Source: Bin5 sp009843665 (GTDB lineage Bacteria; Chloroflexota; Anaerolineae; Caldilineales; Caldilineaceae). Taken from it: a stretch of 64,000 nucleotides of DNA. Below are positions 26,510 to 36,089 of this stretch, in pieces (position 1 is the first letter of the stretch; each line of letters starts with the position of its first letter). Under the pieces are notes generated by a model that was not told the DNA's origin, ran no database searches, and saw only the letters and a list, made by a program, of their open reading frames with translations. The position numbers were made by a program, and so were the translations under genes. The stretch is taken from positions 496,001 through 560,000 of the forward strand of contig OZ244818.1 in assembly GCA_965220285.1 (NCBI GenBank). The letters run 5' to 3'.

Positions 26510-26782
26510 TTACATTTGTCTGAGTCGCTGGTAAATGTCGCCTCGACTGCCTATATCCAAAACCAGAACGATCAGACGGTCCTCATTCAGACTGTAGACG
26601 ATTCTCAGGTCGCCGATACGATAACTGTATAAAGGGAAGCCAACCAGCCTTTTCCCCAAGTACGGGTCTCTTTCAAGCGCCTGAAAGGCCTTTGTCAACC
26701 GATTCAGCACATCCTGCGGTAGGCGGCGTGTCGCTCTCTGAGCCCGCCGCTGAAGTATTACGGTCCAGGGACTATTCGTCAC
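26510..26782 (-). CDS. RelE/ParE-family toxin
   Basis: A 90-residue protein with the RelE/ParE fold pattern: VILQRRAQRATRRLP, then LTKAFQALERDPYLGKRL, then YSYRIGDLRIVYSLNEDRLI and LVLDIGSRGDIYQRL. The basic and aromatic residues late in the chain (R in GDLRIVY, the R-x-x-Y of RGDIYQRL) are those expected of mRNA-cleaving toxins of this family. Translation starts at GTG 26782, overlapping the antitoxin gene by 11 bases, so expression is coupled. In family terms it would cut mRNA at the ribosome; a gyrase-directed ParE role is less likely but not excluded. Confidence 0.87.
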   Translation of the reverse strand: MTNSPWTVILQRRAQRATRRLPQDVLNRLTKAFQALERDPYLGKRLVGFPLYSYRIGDLRIVYSLNEDRLIVLVLDIGSRGDIYQRLRQM

Positions 26783-27056
26783 TTACATCCACGCCCAATT
26801 CGGCAAACACTTCCCGCCAAGGTCGAGCAGTCGACGGGTCATTCTGCCATTCCTCAAGTGCCGGCATAGCTTGCCGGGCCAATCTCAGATCTTCCAAAGT
26901 TTCCAAGACCGCGATGTAGTCGGAGAAAGGTATCAGCGCCCCAATCGGCCGACCATAGCGCTCGATAATTGTATCGCTGTCACCTGTCAACGCGCCCTCC
27001 AATAGCTGACGCCAGTTGGATCGTGCTTCATCGCTGCTCATAGTTTTGGCAGGCAT
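26772..27056 (-). CDS. Phd/YefM-family antitoxin
   Basis: A 94-residue antitoxin. The N-terminal DNA-binding domain reads SSDEARSNWRQLLEGAL and then IIERYGRPIGALIPFSDY, the Phd/YefM signature in which a prevent-host-death strand is followed by R-x-G-x-P-x-A-x-L. The C-terminal acidic part (ALEEWQNDPSTARPW) would wrap the toxin. GAGGAG lies just upstream of ATG 27056. The gene precedes its toxin, as is normal for this type, and has its own promoter and inverted-repeat operator (27076-27122). Confidence 0.85.
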   Translation of the reverse strand: MPAKTMSSDEARSNWRQLLEGALTGDSDTIIERYGRPIGALIPFSDYIAVLETLEDLRLARQAMPALEEWQNDPSTARPWREVFAELGVDVSDE

Positions 27057-27075
27057 AACATGTCTCCTCTTTGTT

Positions 27076-27092
27076 TCGTCACTTTCTGACGA
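27076..27092 (-). promoter_or_regulatory. Inverted-repeat operator candidate of the toxin-antitoxin operon
   Basis: Perfect 6-base arms TCGTCA and TGACGA flank a five-base spacer. It covers the predicted start site just downstream of the -10 box, where a bound antitoxin would block transcription. Self-repression by the antitoxin or the complex is the rule in this family; binding here is inferred. Confidence 0.55.
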
Positions 27093-27093
27093 G

Positions 27094-27122
27094 ACTATAG
27101 CAGCTTATTCTCTGGCCGTCAA
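27094..27122 (-). promoter_or_regulatory. Sigma-70-type promoter of the toxin-antitoxin operon
   Basis: On the minus strand: TTGACG (27117-27122), a 17-base spacer and TATAGT (27094-27099). Each box matches consensus at five of six positions and the spacing is ideal. Transcription would start near 27087, inside the inverted repeat, about 30 bases before the antitoxin ATG. Confidence 0.7.
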
Positions 27123-27159
27123 GATAGAACTTGGAAAGTCCAAAGGCTAGAGAGGTGAG

Positions 27160-30156
27160 TTACATGCTCCGTAACGCCCGCCACACTCGTTCGGGTGTGA
27201 AGGGAATCTCGCGGATGCGTACGCCGGTGGCGTCGAAGATGGCGCTGGCGATGGCGGGGGCCATGCCGTCCATGGGGATTTCGGCAATGGCTTTGGCGCC
27301 GAAGGGGCCGGTGGGCTCATAGGTCTGGACGAGGATGGTGTCGAGTTCCGGTATTTCGTTTGCGGCCAGGATTCGGTAGTCGCCGAATCTGCTGATCTGC
27401 AGGCGGCCGTTCTCGTCGTAGGGCATCTCCTCGCAGAGGGCGTAGCCCAGGGCCTGGGTCATGCCGCCTTCGACCTGGCCGCTGGCGGTGACCGGGTTGA
27501 TGGCGATGCCGCAGTCTACGGCCATTACAGCCTTTTCGACGGTCACCTGGCCAGTCTCGGTGTCCACTTCCAGCGCGGCGTACTGGGCGGCGAAGGGAGG
27601 GGGGCTGACGTAGCTCATGTGGCTGGCGGTGGCCATGATCTGATGCTGCTCTTCCTGGTGGATGCTGTGGAGAGCGACCGTCTCCAACGGGACGGCCTGG
27701 CCGCCGGGCGCGATGACCTTCTGATCCTCCAGCCAGAGCTGATTGGGGTCGACACCCTCGAACAGGTGCGCGGCGGCGTGGCGGCGGATTTGGCTGCTGA
27801 CATCCTCGGCGGCTTTGAGGACGGCGCCGCCGGAGATGTAGGTGGTGCTGCTGGCGTAGGCGCCGGTGTCGAAGGGTGTGAAATCGGTATCGCTGCTGTA
27901 GATGAGGATCTGCTCGAGGGGCACGCCCAGGGCCTCGGCCGCGATCTGGGCCAAAACGGTATCGGAGCCGGTTCCGAGGTCGGTTGCGCCGACCAAGAGG
28001 TTGAAGGAGCCGTCGTCGTTGAGCTTGATGCTGGCAGCGCCCATGTCGAGCCCGGCGATGCCGGTTCCGTGCATACAAATTGCGAGGCCGATGCCGCGGC
28101 GGATATGGGGGCGGTCGGGCGGCGCCTTCCATTCGGGGTCGTGGCGGCGGTGCCAGCCGATGGACTCGGCCCCGGATTCAACGCACTCTGCGAGGCCGCT
28201 GCTTTCGACCGTTTGGGGGAAGCCCTCGCGACCTTCTCCCATCGCGACCGCCATCACCAGCGAATCTCCTTCTTTCACCCAATTGATGCGCTTGAACTCC
28301 GTCGGATCCATTCCGAAGGCGAGCGCCATCTCCTCCATGTGCTGCTCCAAGCCGAAGAGGGCCTGGGGTGCACCGTAGCCGCGGAATGCACCGGGGACAG
28401 GTTTGTTGGTGTAGACGACATCACAGTCGAAGCGGGCTGCGGGCAGCCAGTAGGTACTGAGGGCGCGAAAGCCGGTGACCATCTGGACGGTGAGACCGTG
28501 GGTCCCGTAGGCGCCGGTGTCGGCAACCACTCGGACTTCCATCCCGACCAGTTTTCCGCTGGCGTCGACGCCGCTGCGGAATCGAAGCCGTTGCGGATGG
28601 CGTGTGCGTGCGGAACTGAACTCCATCTGGCGTGTGTATTCGAATTTAACTGGGCGGCCAGTTGCAATGGTGAGATGGGCGCACAGGTCTTCGATGAGCA
28701 TTTCCTGCTTGCCGCCGAAGCCGCCGCCGATACGCGGTTTCACTACACGAATGCGGCGCACGGGCAGGCCGAGCAGGGGCGCGACCATGCGGCGGACATG
28801 GAAGGGGACCTGGGTACTGGTGCGGATGACGAGCCGGTCGTCTTCATCCCAGTAGGTTATGACGATGTGCGGCTCGATGCTGGCCTGCTGAACCTGGTGA
28901 ACGCGGTATTCGCTTTCGAAGACAAAGTCGGCGGAGGCCAGGGCGGCATCAACGTCGTTGTGGTCCACAAGAAGTTTGACGGCGACGTTGCGCTTGGCAT
29001 CGTGAATCATTTGGGCGTCCGCCTCGTCGTGAATGACGGGCGCGCCGTCCTGTGTCGCTTCGTCGGCGGAGAAAATCGCGGGCAGCTCCTCGTATTCGAC
29101 CTTAATGCGTTCCAGCGCTTCCTGCACCAACTCCGGGGTCTCGGCGGCCACGGTGGCCACCCTGTCGCCGACGTAACGCACTTTCGAATCGAGGCAGACC
29201 TGGTCGTAGGGGGGAGGCTGGGGGTAGCTCTGGCCGCCGCTGGCGTAGATGACGCGGGGCAGGTCGGCGTAGGTCTGGACGGCATGGACGCCGGGCAATG
29301 CCAGGGCGTCGGCGGTATCGATTGAGAGGATGCGGGCATGGGCGACGGGGCTGGTGAGGAGGCCGCCATAGAGCATGCCGGGCAGCTCGACATCGTCGGC
29401 AAAGACGGGCCTGCCTTTTGCCAATTTGACGGCGTCAACCTTTGGTTCGGGCTTGTTGACGACCTGGGTCCGAGGGGGTGCGACGGTCACGGGGACAATG
29501 CGGGTCTGTGTTTGGGTATCCGGCCCGCCATCGTGCCAGCCGTTTGACGGCAACTGGTCTGAGGCCGGCCATTCGCCGGTTGCGGGGGCGTCGCGCACGT
29601 CGATTTCCGGGGCTGGAGGGGACTCTCCCTGCAGTTGGGCCGCGGCGCGGAGGATGGCCTGAACAGGTTTCAGGTAGCCCGTGCAGCGGCAGAGAACGCC
29701 GGCAATGGCTTCGCGCACGGCGTCTTCGCTGGGCAGGGGGTCATTGTCCAGAAGGTGCTGGGCGGCCAGGATCTGCGCGGGTGTGCAGTAGCCGCACTGA
29801 ATTGCTCCGCATTCGATAAACTGCTGCTGCAGGGCCGAAAGTCGAGGAGACAGGAGTTCAGACCGGCTCTTTTCACTGCCGTCCTCACTTTCTTCTTCCA
29901 GCCCTTCAAGGGTGATGACGGAGGCGCCGCCGGCCTGGGAGGCCAGGAGGACCCCGCTGTTTACCAGGCGATAGCTTGCCGGGTCATCCGGAGTTCGGGT
30001 GAAGAGTATCGCATCTGCGCCGCTTTCGCCAGTCTCGTCGCCATGTTTGAGACTGAAGATGCGCAGACGGCGCAGGGCCGTACGCAGCAGTTCACCCGGG
30101 TAGACGTCGATATGGTGATGCGTTCCGTTGACTGTGAGTGAGATTGAAGAGGTCAT
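27160..30156 (-). CDS. Xanthine-dehydrogenase-family fusion: ferredoxin-fold domain plus molybdopterin domains
   Basis: A 998-residue fusion of the small and large subunits of a molybdenum hydroxylase. Residues 1-90 have the plant-ferredoxin fold, but at the four cluster-ligand positions they carry D40, S45, D48 and G68 instead of cysteine. Residues 90-175 form the second [2Fe-2S] domain with all ligands kept (C121, C124 in QCGYCTP; C156, C158 in LCRCTGY). From about 235 the Moco-binding part runs to the end, with GGFGGKQEM, the molybdopterin loops, and GPFGAKAIAE near the C-terminus, which holds the likely catalytic Glu. It would hydroxylate an aldehyde, purine or N-heterocycle. The FAD subunit follows upstream, 48 bases away. 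Confidence 0.9.
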   Translation of the reverse strand: MTSSISLTVNGTHHHIDVYPGELLRTALRRLRIFSLKHGDETGESGADAILFTRTPDDPASYRLVNSGVLLASQAGGASVITLEGLEEESEDGSEKSRSELLSPRLSALQQQFIECGAIQCGYCTPAQILAAQHLLDNDPLPSEDAVREAIAGVLCRCTGYLKPVQAILRAAAQLQGESPPAPEIDVRDAPATGEWPASDQLPSNGWHDGGPDTQTQTRIVPVTVAPPRTQVVNKPEPKVDAVKLAKGRPVFADDVELPGMLYGGLLTSPVAHARILSIDTADALALPGVHAVQTYADLPRVIYASGGQSYPQPPPYDQVCLDSKVRYVGDRVATVAAETPELVQEALERIKVEYEELPAIFSADEATQDGAPVIHDEADAQMIHDAKRNVAVKLLVDHNDVDAALASADFVFESEYRVHQVQQASIEPHIVITYWDEDDRLVIRTSTQVPFHVRRMVAPLLGLPVRRIRVVKPRIGGGFGGKQEMLIEDLCAHLTIATGRPVKFEYTRQMEFSSARTRHPQRLRFRSGVDASGKLVGMEVRVVADTGAYGTHGLTVQMVTGFRALSTYWLPAARFDCDVVYTNKPVPGAFRGYGAPQALFGLEQHMEEMALAFGMDPTEFKRINWVKEGDSLVMAVAMGEGREGFPQTVESSGLAECVESGAESIGWHRRHDPEWKAPPDRPHIRRGIGLAICMHGTGIAGLDMGAASIKLNDDGSFNLLVGATDLGTGSDTVLAQIAAEALGVPLEQILIYSSDTDFTPFDTGAYASSTTYISGGAVLKAAEDVSSQIRRHAAAHLFEGVDPNQLWLEDQKVIAPGGQAVPLETVALHSIHQEEQHQIMATASHMSYVSPPPFAAQYAALEVDTETGQVTVEKAVMAVDCGIAINPVTASGQVEGGMTQALGYALCEEMPYDENGRLQISRFGDYRILAANEIPELDTILVQTYEPTGPFGAKAIAEIPMDGMAPAIASAIFDATGVRIREIPFTPERVWRALRSM

Positions 30157-30204
30157 GGATTGATTGCAGTTGTGTGAACGTTTGCGGTCTTCGCAGATTT
30201 TGCC

Positions 30205-31020
30205 TTACGGGTTAGCTGCCATCGCTGCAATAAGCGCCCGTCTGCCCACGACTTCCGCCATGGCCGACCTGTACGCGGCGCTCCCCTTATAATCTGCCAC
30301 TGGGACTAGAGGGCGGTCAGCCAGCTGAGGACGCGGACCCAAACCGCAAAGGGCAGTGCGTGTACTATCACCGGATTCTCCATTGGAGGCAGAGCCAGGG
30401 CGGGAAGATTCACGTTTGCCGGCGACGACGACAGCGGCGACGATACATCGGTCCATCGGTGTGCGAGCAATGCGTGCGTGGCCGGCGCTGCCCTGGCGGA
30501 GGGGCAGCCGGATTTCCGTTATCAGCTTGGTGCCCCGTGGAGGCTGAGGATTGGAAAGTGTGAAATCTTCCAGCTGAGTGTGCGACTCTGCTCCGTCAGT
30601 GTCGACGGTAACGACCGAGACGTTCAGGGCCAGTAACGCTGCATACAACTCGCTGTCCGGCTCGGCGAGCGCAACCAGCCCGCCAATTGTGGCGGCATTG
30701 CGGAGGTTTTGCGGGCCTTCAAAGCGCGCTGTTTCAGGAAGGATGCCACCGGCCATTTTCTCGCAGACGGGGTGTTCAACCAGTTCCGAAAGGGTGGTCA
30801 TGGAACCGACGTGCAGGCTGGAGTCGAAGTCATTTATATAGGAGAGATCCAGGCCGGCCAGATCGATTACTCCATCGACGTTTCGACGCTGCCGCGTTTC
30901 CAGAGCCCCTACGAGATAGGTGCCCCCGGCGAGAGGCACACGCCGCGACTTATGATCGGCCAACAGCTTGAGGGCCTCCGCCAGCGTTCTTGGTCTGAAA
31001 TATTCCGCGAGAATTGCCAT
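30205..31020 (-). CDS. Molybdenum hydroxylase FAD-binding subunit (CoxM/XdhB-like)
   Basis: A 271-residue FAD-binding subunit. The pyrophosphate loop is VPLAGGTYLVGAL (residues 27-39), where the usual D after AGGT is Y, and the second site is LRNAATIGGLVALAEPDSEL. The C-terminal domain includes ALCGLGPRPQL. The start ATG at 31020 (MAILAEYF) replaces a longer frame to 31131, because the family starts there and the extension overlaps the next gene. The subunit passes electrons from the fusion protein downstream to an acceptor. Its gene lies between the fusion and a membrane protein gene, all on one strand. Confidence 0.87.
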   Translation of the reverse strand: MAILAEYFRPRTLAEALKLLADHKSRRVPLAGGTYLVGALETRQRRNVDGVIDLAGLDLSYINDFDSSLHVGSMTTLSELVEHPVCEKMAGGILPETARFEGPQNLRNAATIGGLVALAEPDSELYAALLALNVSVVTVDTDGAESHTQLEDFTLSNPQPPRGTKLITEIRLPLRQGSAGHARIARTPMDRCIVAAVVVAGKRESSRPGSASNGESGDSTRTALCGLGPRPQLADRPLVPVADYKGSAAYRSAMAEVVGRRALIAAMAANP

Positions 31021-31075
31021 AGTTGGTCCGGAGTATTGGACTTGGGGTAGTTGCGGCGAGTCCCTGGTGCAGGGG

Positions 31076-31702
31076 TCAAGCGCCTGGCGGCGGGTCGGGC
31101 GCGAGATCCAGCTCTTGCAGTAGGCCGACAAGGCTGAAATTCATCGCCAGGACAACCGCGGCCGGGGTGAGCAAAAAGATGGGCAGAACGGTCACAAAGC
31201 TGACGACGAGCAAGAGGACCTGGAAGAGGAACATGAGGAAGGTATAGAGTGGGTGGCGCAGGGCGAGAATGAAGGCGTTTCTGAGGACCATCTTGATACT
31301 CATTTCGTCCTGCTGCCATAGCAAGGGAAAGAAGTATTGACCTGCCATCAGGACGATGATCAGGATCCAGACCCATACGATACTGATGATCTGAGCCCAG
31401 CTGGCGGTACTGGCGCCGTAGAAACGGATGTTCACTGAGACGCCGGCGATCATCAGCAGGTTGATGCCGAGCAGGAGCCAGCTCTTGCCGATCGTCGACT
31501 TTGCGCCATCCCAGAAGAATCCGCTCTCAACCCTGCGGTAGTTGGCGACGCGGTTGGCCGCGTTGTGGATTCCTGCCGTCACCGGGCCAGCAGGAAGTAC
31601 CAGGAAGACACCAACCCACCAGAGAACGCTTAGCCAGACCCACAGGAGCAGATCTTCATAGAGCGCCTTAATCGTGCGCCACATGACTGTGAATGCTTTC
31701 AT
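31076..31702 (-). CDS. YesL-like (DUF624) membrane protein
   Basis: A 208-residue polytopic protein. Hydrophobic segments lie at LLLWVWLSVLWWVGVFLVLPA, SWLLLGINLLMIAGVSVNI, IVWVWILIIVLMAGQYF and FLMFLFQVLLLVVSFVTVLP, with a further one near the C-terminus; GPVTAGIHNAANRV after the first helix and the WxWxLI pattern suit the YesL/DUF624 family, often found near sugar transport genes. Its role is unknown. It lies 55 bases upstream of the FAD subunit gene on the same strand, but the membrane protein need not belong to the hydroxylase pathway. Confidence 0.65.
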   Translation of the reverse strand: MKAFTVMWRTIKALYEDLLLWVWLSVLWWVGVFLVLPAGPVTAGIHNAANRVANYRRVESGFFWDGAKSTIGKSWLLLGINLLMIAGVSVNIRFYGASTASWAQIISIVWVWILIIVLMAGQYFFPLLWQQDEMSIKMVLRNAFILALRHPLYTFLMFLFQVLLLVVSFVTVLPIFLLTPAAVVLAMNFSLVGLLQELDLAPDPPPGA

Positions 31703-31979
31703 ATCAGTTCCATCTGCCGCTTGGCTGCTGCGCGGACCAAGGGAAGCCTCGTTTTTGAGGCTGGACCGGGCCCGTGAAAAATTTCTTTGCCATTATAGCA
31801 GCAGCCCCCTGTTTCTCGGAATCGAGCAGTAGAGGCGGCTGCATCCCGGATTTGGGGTAGGAACAGGCTGGGAATTCATGCCGGCCGCGGCTGGAACTGT
31901 TTGCCGGCTTTGGAGCGAAGGCGGACAGCCGTCAAGACCAGCCTTACCGGGAGGTCTCTTGGTTGGGGGCCAAGGCTGG

Positions 31980-32193
31980 CGCAAGGCCTGGCCCAGGGGG
32001 ATTTTATGGGGCTGGTGGGACGTGGTCCGGCCAGGCACCTTCGATCAGGCACCTGTCACCAATGTCGACACCCGGTCGACGAGGCACGTTGTAGGGGGGG
32101 CGTTGCGGGGGCGGAGCCCCCGCACAAGGGAGGGCCGAATAGGCCCGACCGCCCAGAACTGCAGTGGTCAGTGGTTAGTGGTCAGTGGTCAGA
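31980..32193. repeat. Dispersed hairpin-rich repeat, copy 2
   Basis: Matches 18981-19204 in the same orientation. The conserved core is at 32101-32164, with the perfect GC hairpin (TGCGGGGGC / GCCCCCGCA, 32104-32124), the small GGGCC/GGCCC hairpin and the AACTGCAG end. The tail holds four GGTCAGT-like units, more regular than in copy 1. The left part is more diverged (GGACGTGG and GGCACCTGTC-type blocks kept). Lies upstream of metG, not in a gene. Confidence 0.7.
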
Positions 32194-32307
32194 GACTGCG
32201 TTTCCCCTGCCTCAGGGTTGATCGCGAGATGGTTGGGGCTGCGCTGCTACCGGAGGCATGGGAGAGTTGGCGTCCAGTTTGGGATGAAGACTAGATGGCG
32301 CATACTT

Positions 32308-32337
32308 TTGCCACTTATGAATTGGGACAGATATAAT
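32308..32337 (+). promoter_or_regulatory. Sigma-70-type promoter candidate for metG
   Basis: TTGCCA (32308-32313), an 18-base spacer and a perfect TATAAT (32332-32337). Transcription would start near 32344, giving a leader of about 190 bases before ATG 32530. I looked for a T-box and saw no conserved T-box sequence. Confidence 0.55.
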
Positions 32338-32529
32338 GAGTTGCGGGGCAGAAGAAGAGGTTGGCGCAACTGACCTCAGGCAGGGGCGTCCCCGCCAAAT
32401 GGCCCGACGCAAAAGACGCGAATCCTCTCAGATTTAGGGAAGATCTCGATCGAGTTGAGCAGCAGTCCACCTGGAGCAGAAGAGAGCCCGAGGGGGAGAG
32501 TTCGCCCCAAGCTACTCGGAGGATGACCG

Positions 32530-34356
<1,827 letters not shown>

Positions 34357-34359
34357 CGC

Positions 34360-35964
34360 GTGACAGGGCCCATGCACAGAGGGATCGATGCGACCGCCTA
34401 TGTCCTGGCTTCGATTCTGATCGTTTATGCGGCCCTGGGCACACTCTTCGCAGTCACGACTCCGCCCTGGCAGAACCCGGACGAGCCGGCCCACTACAAC
34501 TACATTGCCCATATTGCAACTGAGAGGCAGCTGCCGGTGTTGCAAATGGGCGACTATAATGAAGCTTACCTCGAACGGCTGAAGGCGGAGAAGTTTCCGC
34601 CTGACCTCTCGATAGATCCTGTCCGCTATGAGTCTCATCAACCCCCTCTCTATTATCTGCTTGCTGTCCCGGTCTACTGGTTGAGCCAAGGAAGTCCACT
34701 TGCGCTAAGGCTTCTCAGCGTTGTGCTGGGCGGCGGCGTCGCGCTGCTGATTTTTCTGTGCGCGCGGGCGGCGGTACCCGGGTCGCCCCACATCGCGCTG
34801 GGGGCGGCCGCTTTTGCAGCCTTTCTTCCCATGCACGTGGCACTGATGGCATCGGTAAACAATGATGCCCTAGCGGAACTGTTGATCGCCGGAACGGTGC
34901 TGGCGCTGTTGCGTTGGCAGCGGCTTGAGGCTGGAAGCAGTGTGGACATGGGGTCGGGCCACTTACTGGCAGCAGGGATTCTCATCGGACTTGGCTTTCT
35001 CACTAAGGCGACCGTATATGTCCTCTTCCCTGTCGCACTATTCGTCGTCATCATCCATTCAATTTGGCCGGGAACCACAGATAGGAATCCGGCTAGAAAG
35101 TTGATTCTGCGGCTCGTCCTGCTGACTGGTCCTGCGCTGCTCGTCGGTCTCCCCTGGTGGATCCGAAACAGCCTGGTATACGGGAACCTGGATTTTCTCG
35201 GCCTCAGCTGGCACGATGCTGTTGTGAGCGGGCAGCCGACAGCGGCGGCCTGGATCGCGGAGCACGGGTGGGGCGCGTATTGGGAGCGGGCATGGTCGTT
35301 TACCAGTAAGAGTTTCTGGGGTGTGTTTGGCTGGTTGGGTGTCTTTATGGATGCGCGTGTCTACACTATTCTATACGTTCTGTCGGTCCTGGGAGCGGTG
35401 GGCATCCTGTTTCGGTTTTGGGCACAGGCAACCGGATCTGAATGGCGGTGGCCGCGAATTCTCGCTACTCCTGGCGCGACTCTGCTGCTTCTGTGGCTGG
35501 TAACTTTCGCGGCCTACGCATGGTATAACTTAGGGTTTATCCAGCACCAAGGCCGATATCTTTTTCCGGCTCTACCGGCGTGGGGCCTGCTCTTTGCCTT
35601 GGGCTGGTGGACTGTGCTCGAGAGGAGAGCCAGTCTCACAGCGGGCGGAATCCTACTGGTGGGGGCAGGCGCGCATTTTGTGGTTGCGATGCTGGCTGGT
35701 GGAGCGGCAGACAGGTGGACCGTGCTGCTGTTCGGAACGGCGGGCGCCGGCATGGTACTTTACGCGCTACTCAGCGGCCGAATTTCGCGTTACATCGCGG
35801 CCTCCGGAGCCGGGGATCAGAATCGTACTCCCCAGGAGCCGTCAGATCGGCTACGCAACGACGGTGATTTGCGTCCGATCTTGTATGTGTGCCTGTTCCT
35901 GGCATTAGCTGCTCTGGACATAGCCATACCGTTCCTGTATATTGTTCCTCAGCTAGGTTCATAG
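34360..35964 (+). CDS. DUF2142/GT39-like polytopic membrane protein
   Basis: A 534-residue protein. After one helix (SILIVYAALGTLFAV) comes PPWQNPDEPAHYNYI, with the D-E-P motif near residue 45 that marks a lipid-carrier glycosyltransferase-like loop, then YESHQPPLYYLLAV. Ten or more further helices follow to the C-terminus. DUF2142 proteins and their GT39 relatives are thought to add sugars to surface molecules; the acceptor is unknown. The frame begins at GTG 34360, three bases after metG, with GAGGAG at 34342-34347; an ATG at 34372 is the alternative. No large soluble C-terminal domain, unlike the two tandem GT39-like proteins at 2.3-6.9 kb. Confidence 0.72.
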   Translation: MTGPMHRGIDATAYVLASILIVYAALGTLFAVTTPPWQNPDEPAHYNYIAHIATERQLPVLQMGDYNEAYLERLKAEKFPPDLSIDPVRYESHQPPLYYLLAVPVYWLSQGSPLALRLLSVVLGGGVALLIFLCARAAVPGSPHIALGAAAFAAFLPMHVALMASVNNDALAELLIAGTVLALLRWQRLEAGSSVDMGSGHLLAAGILIGLGFLTKATVYVLFPVALFVVIIHSIWPGTTDRNPARKLILRLVLLTGPALLVGLPWWIRNSLVYGNLDFLGLSWHDAVVSGQPTAAAWIAEHGWGAYWERAWSFTSKSFWGVFGWLGVFMDARVYTILYVLSVLGAVGILFRFWAQATGSEWRWPRILATPGATLLLLWLVTFAAYAWYNLGFIQHQGRYLFPALPAWGLLFALGWWTVLERRASLTAGGILLVGAGAHFVVAMLAGGAADRWTVLLFGTAGAGMVLYALLSGRISRYIAASGAGDQNRTPQEPSDRLRNDGDLRPILYVCLFLALAALDIAIPFLYIVPQLGS

Positions 35965-36089
35965 CGTTGTGATTCCAGTCTACGGCGATATTTGTTCCCG
36001 AATGCAAACTCTTTGGGAAAAGGTCAGGCGGGAAACCTGGCAGGAGTTGTCCTTATCGCCCGCGACTCGACTCTGAAGCACCGAAAAAG

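Larger units (their letters stand above)
31703..32529. other. Intergenic region with repeat copy 2 and metG promoter
   Basis: No coding frame is supported. The region contains copy 2 of the dispersed repeat (31980-32193) and a promoter candidate at 32308-32337. After it comes a leader of about 190 bases to metG with two small hairpins, one near 32384-32401 and one GGGG/CCCC pair near 32494-32510. Confidence 0.6.

Noticed and set aside
27619..29325. 568-codon plus-strand frame opposite the molybdenum hydroxylase
   Set aside because: It is the antisense shadow of a well-supported gene; no domain is visible and composition is typical of a GC-rich shadow frame.
32344..32529. T-box riboswitch in the metG leader
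   Set aside because: The conserved T-box bulge sequence is not present and the hairpins are small and unlike a T-box stem I.
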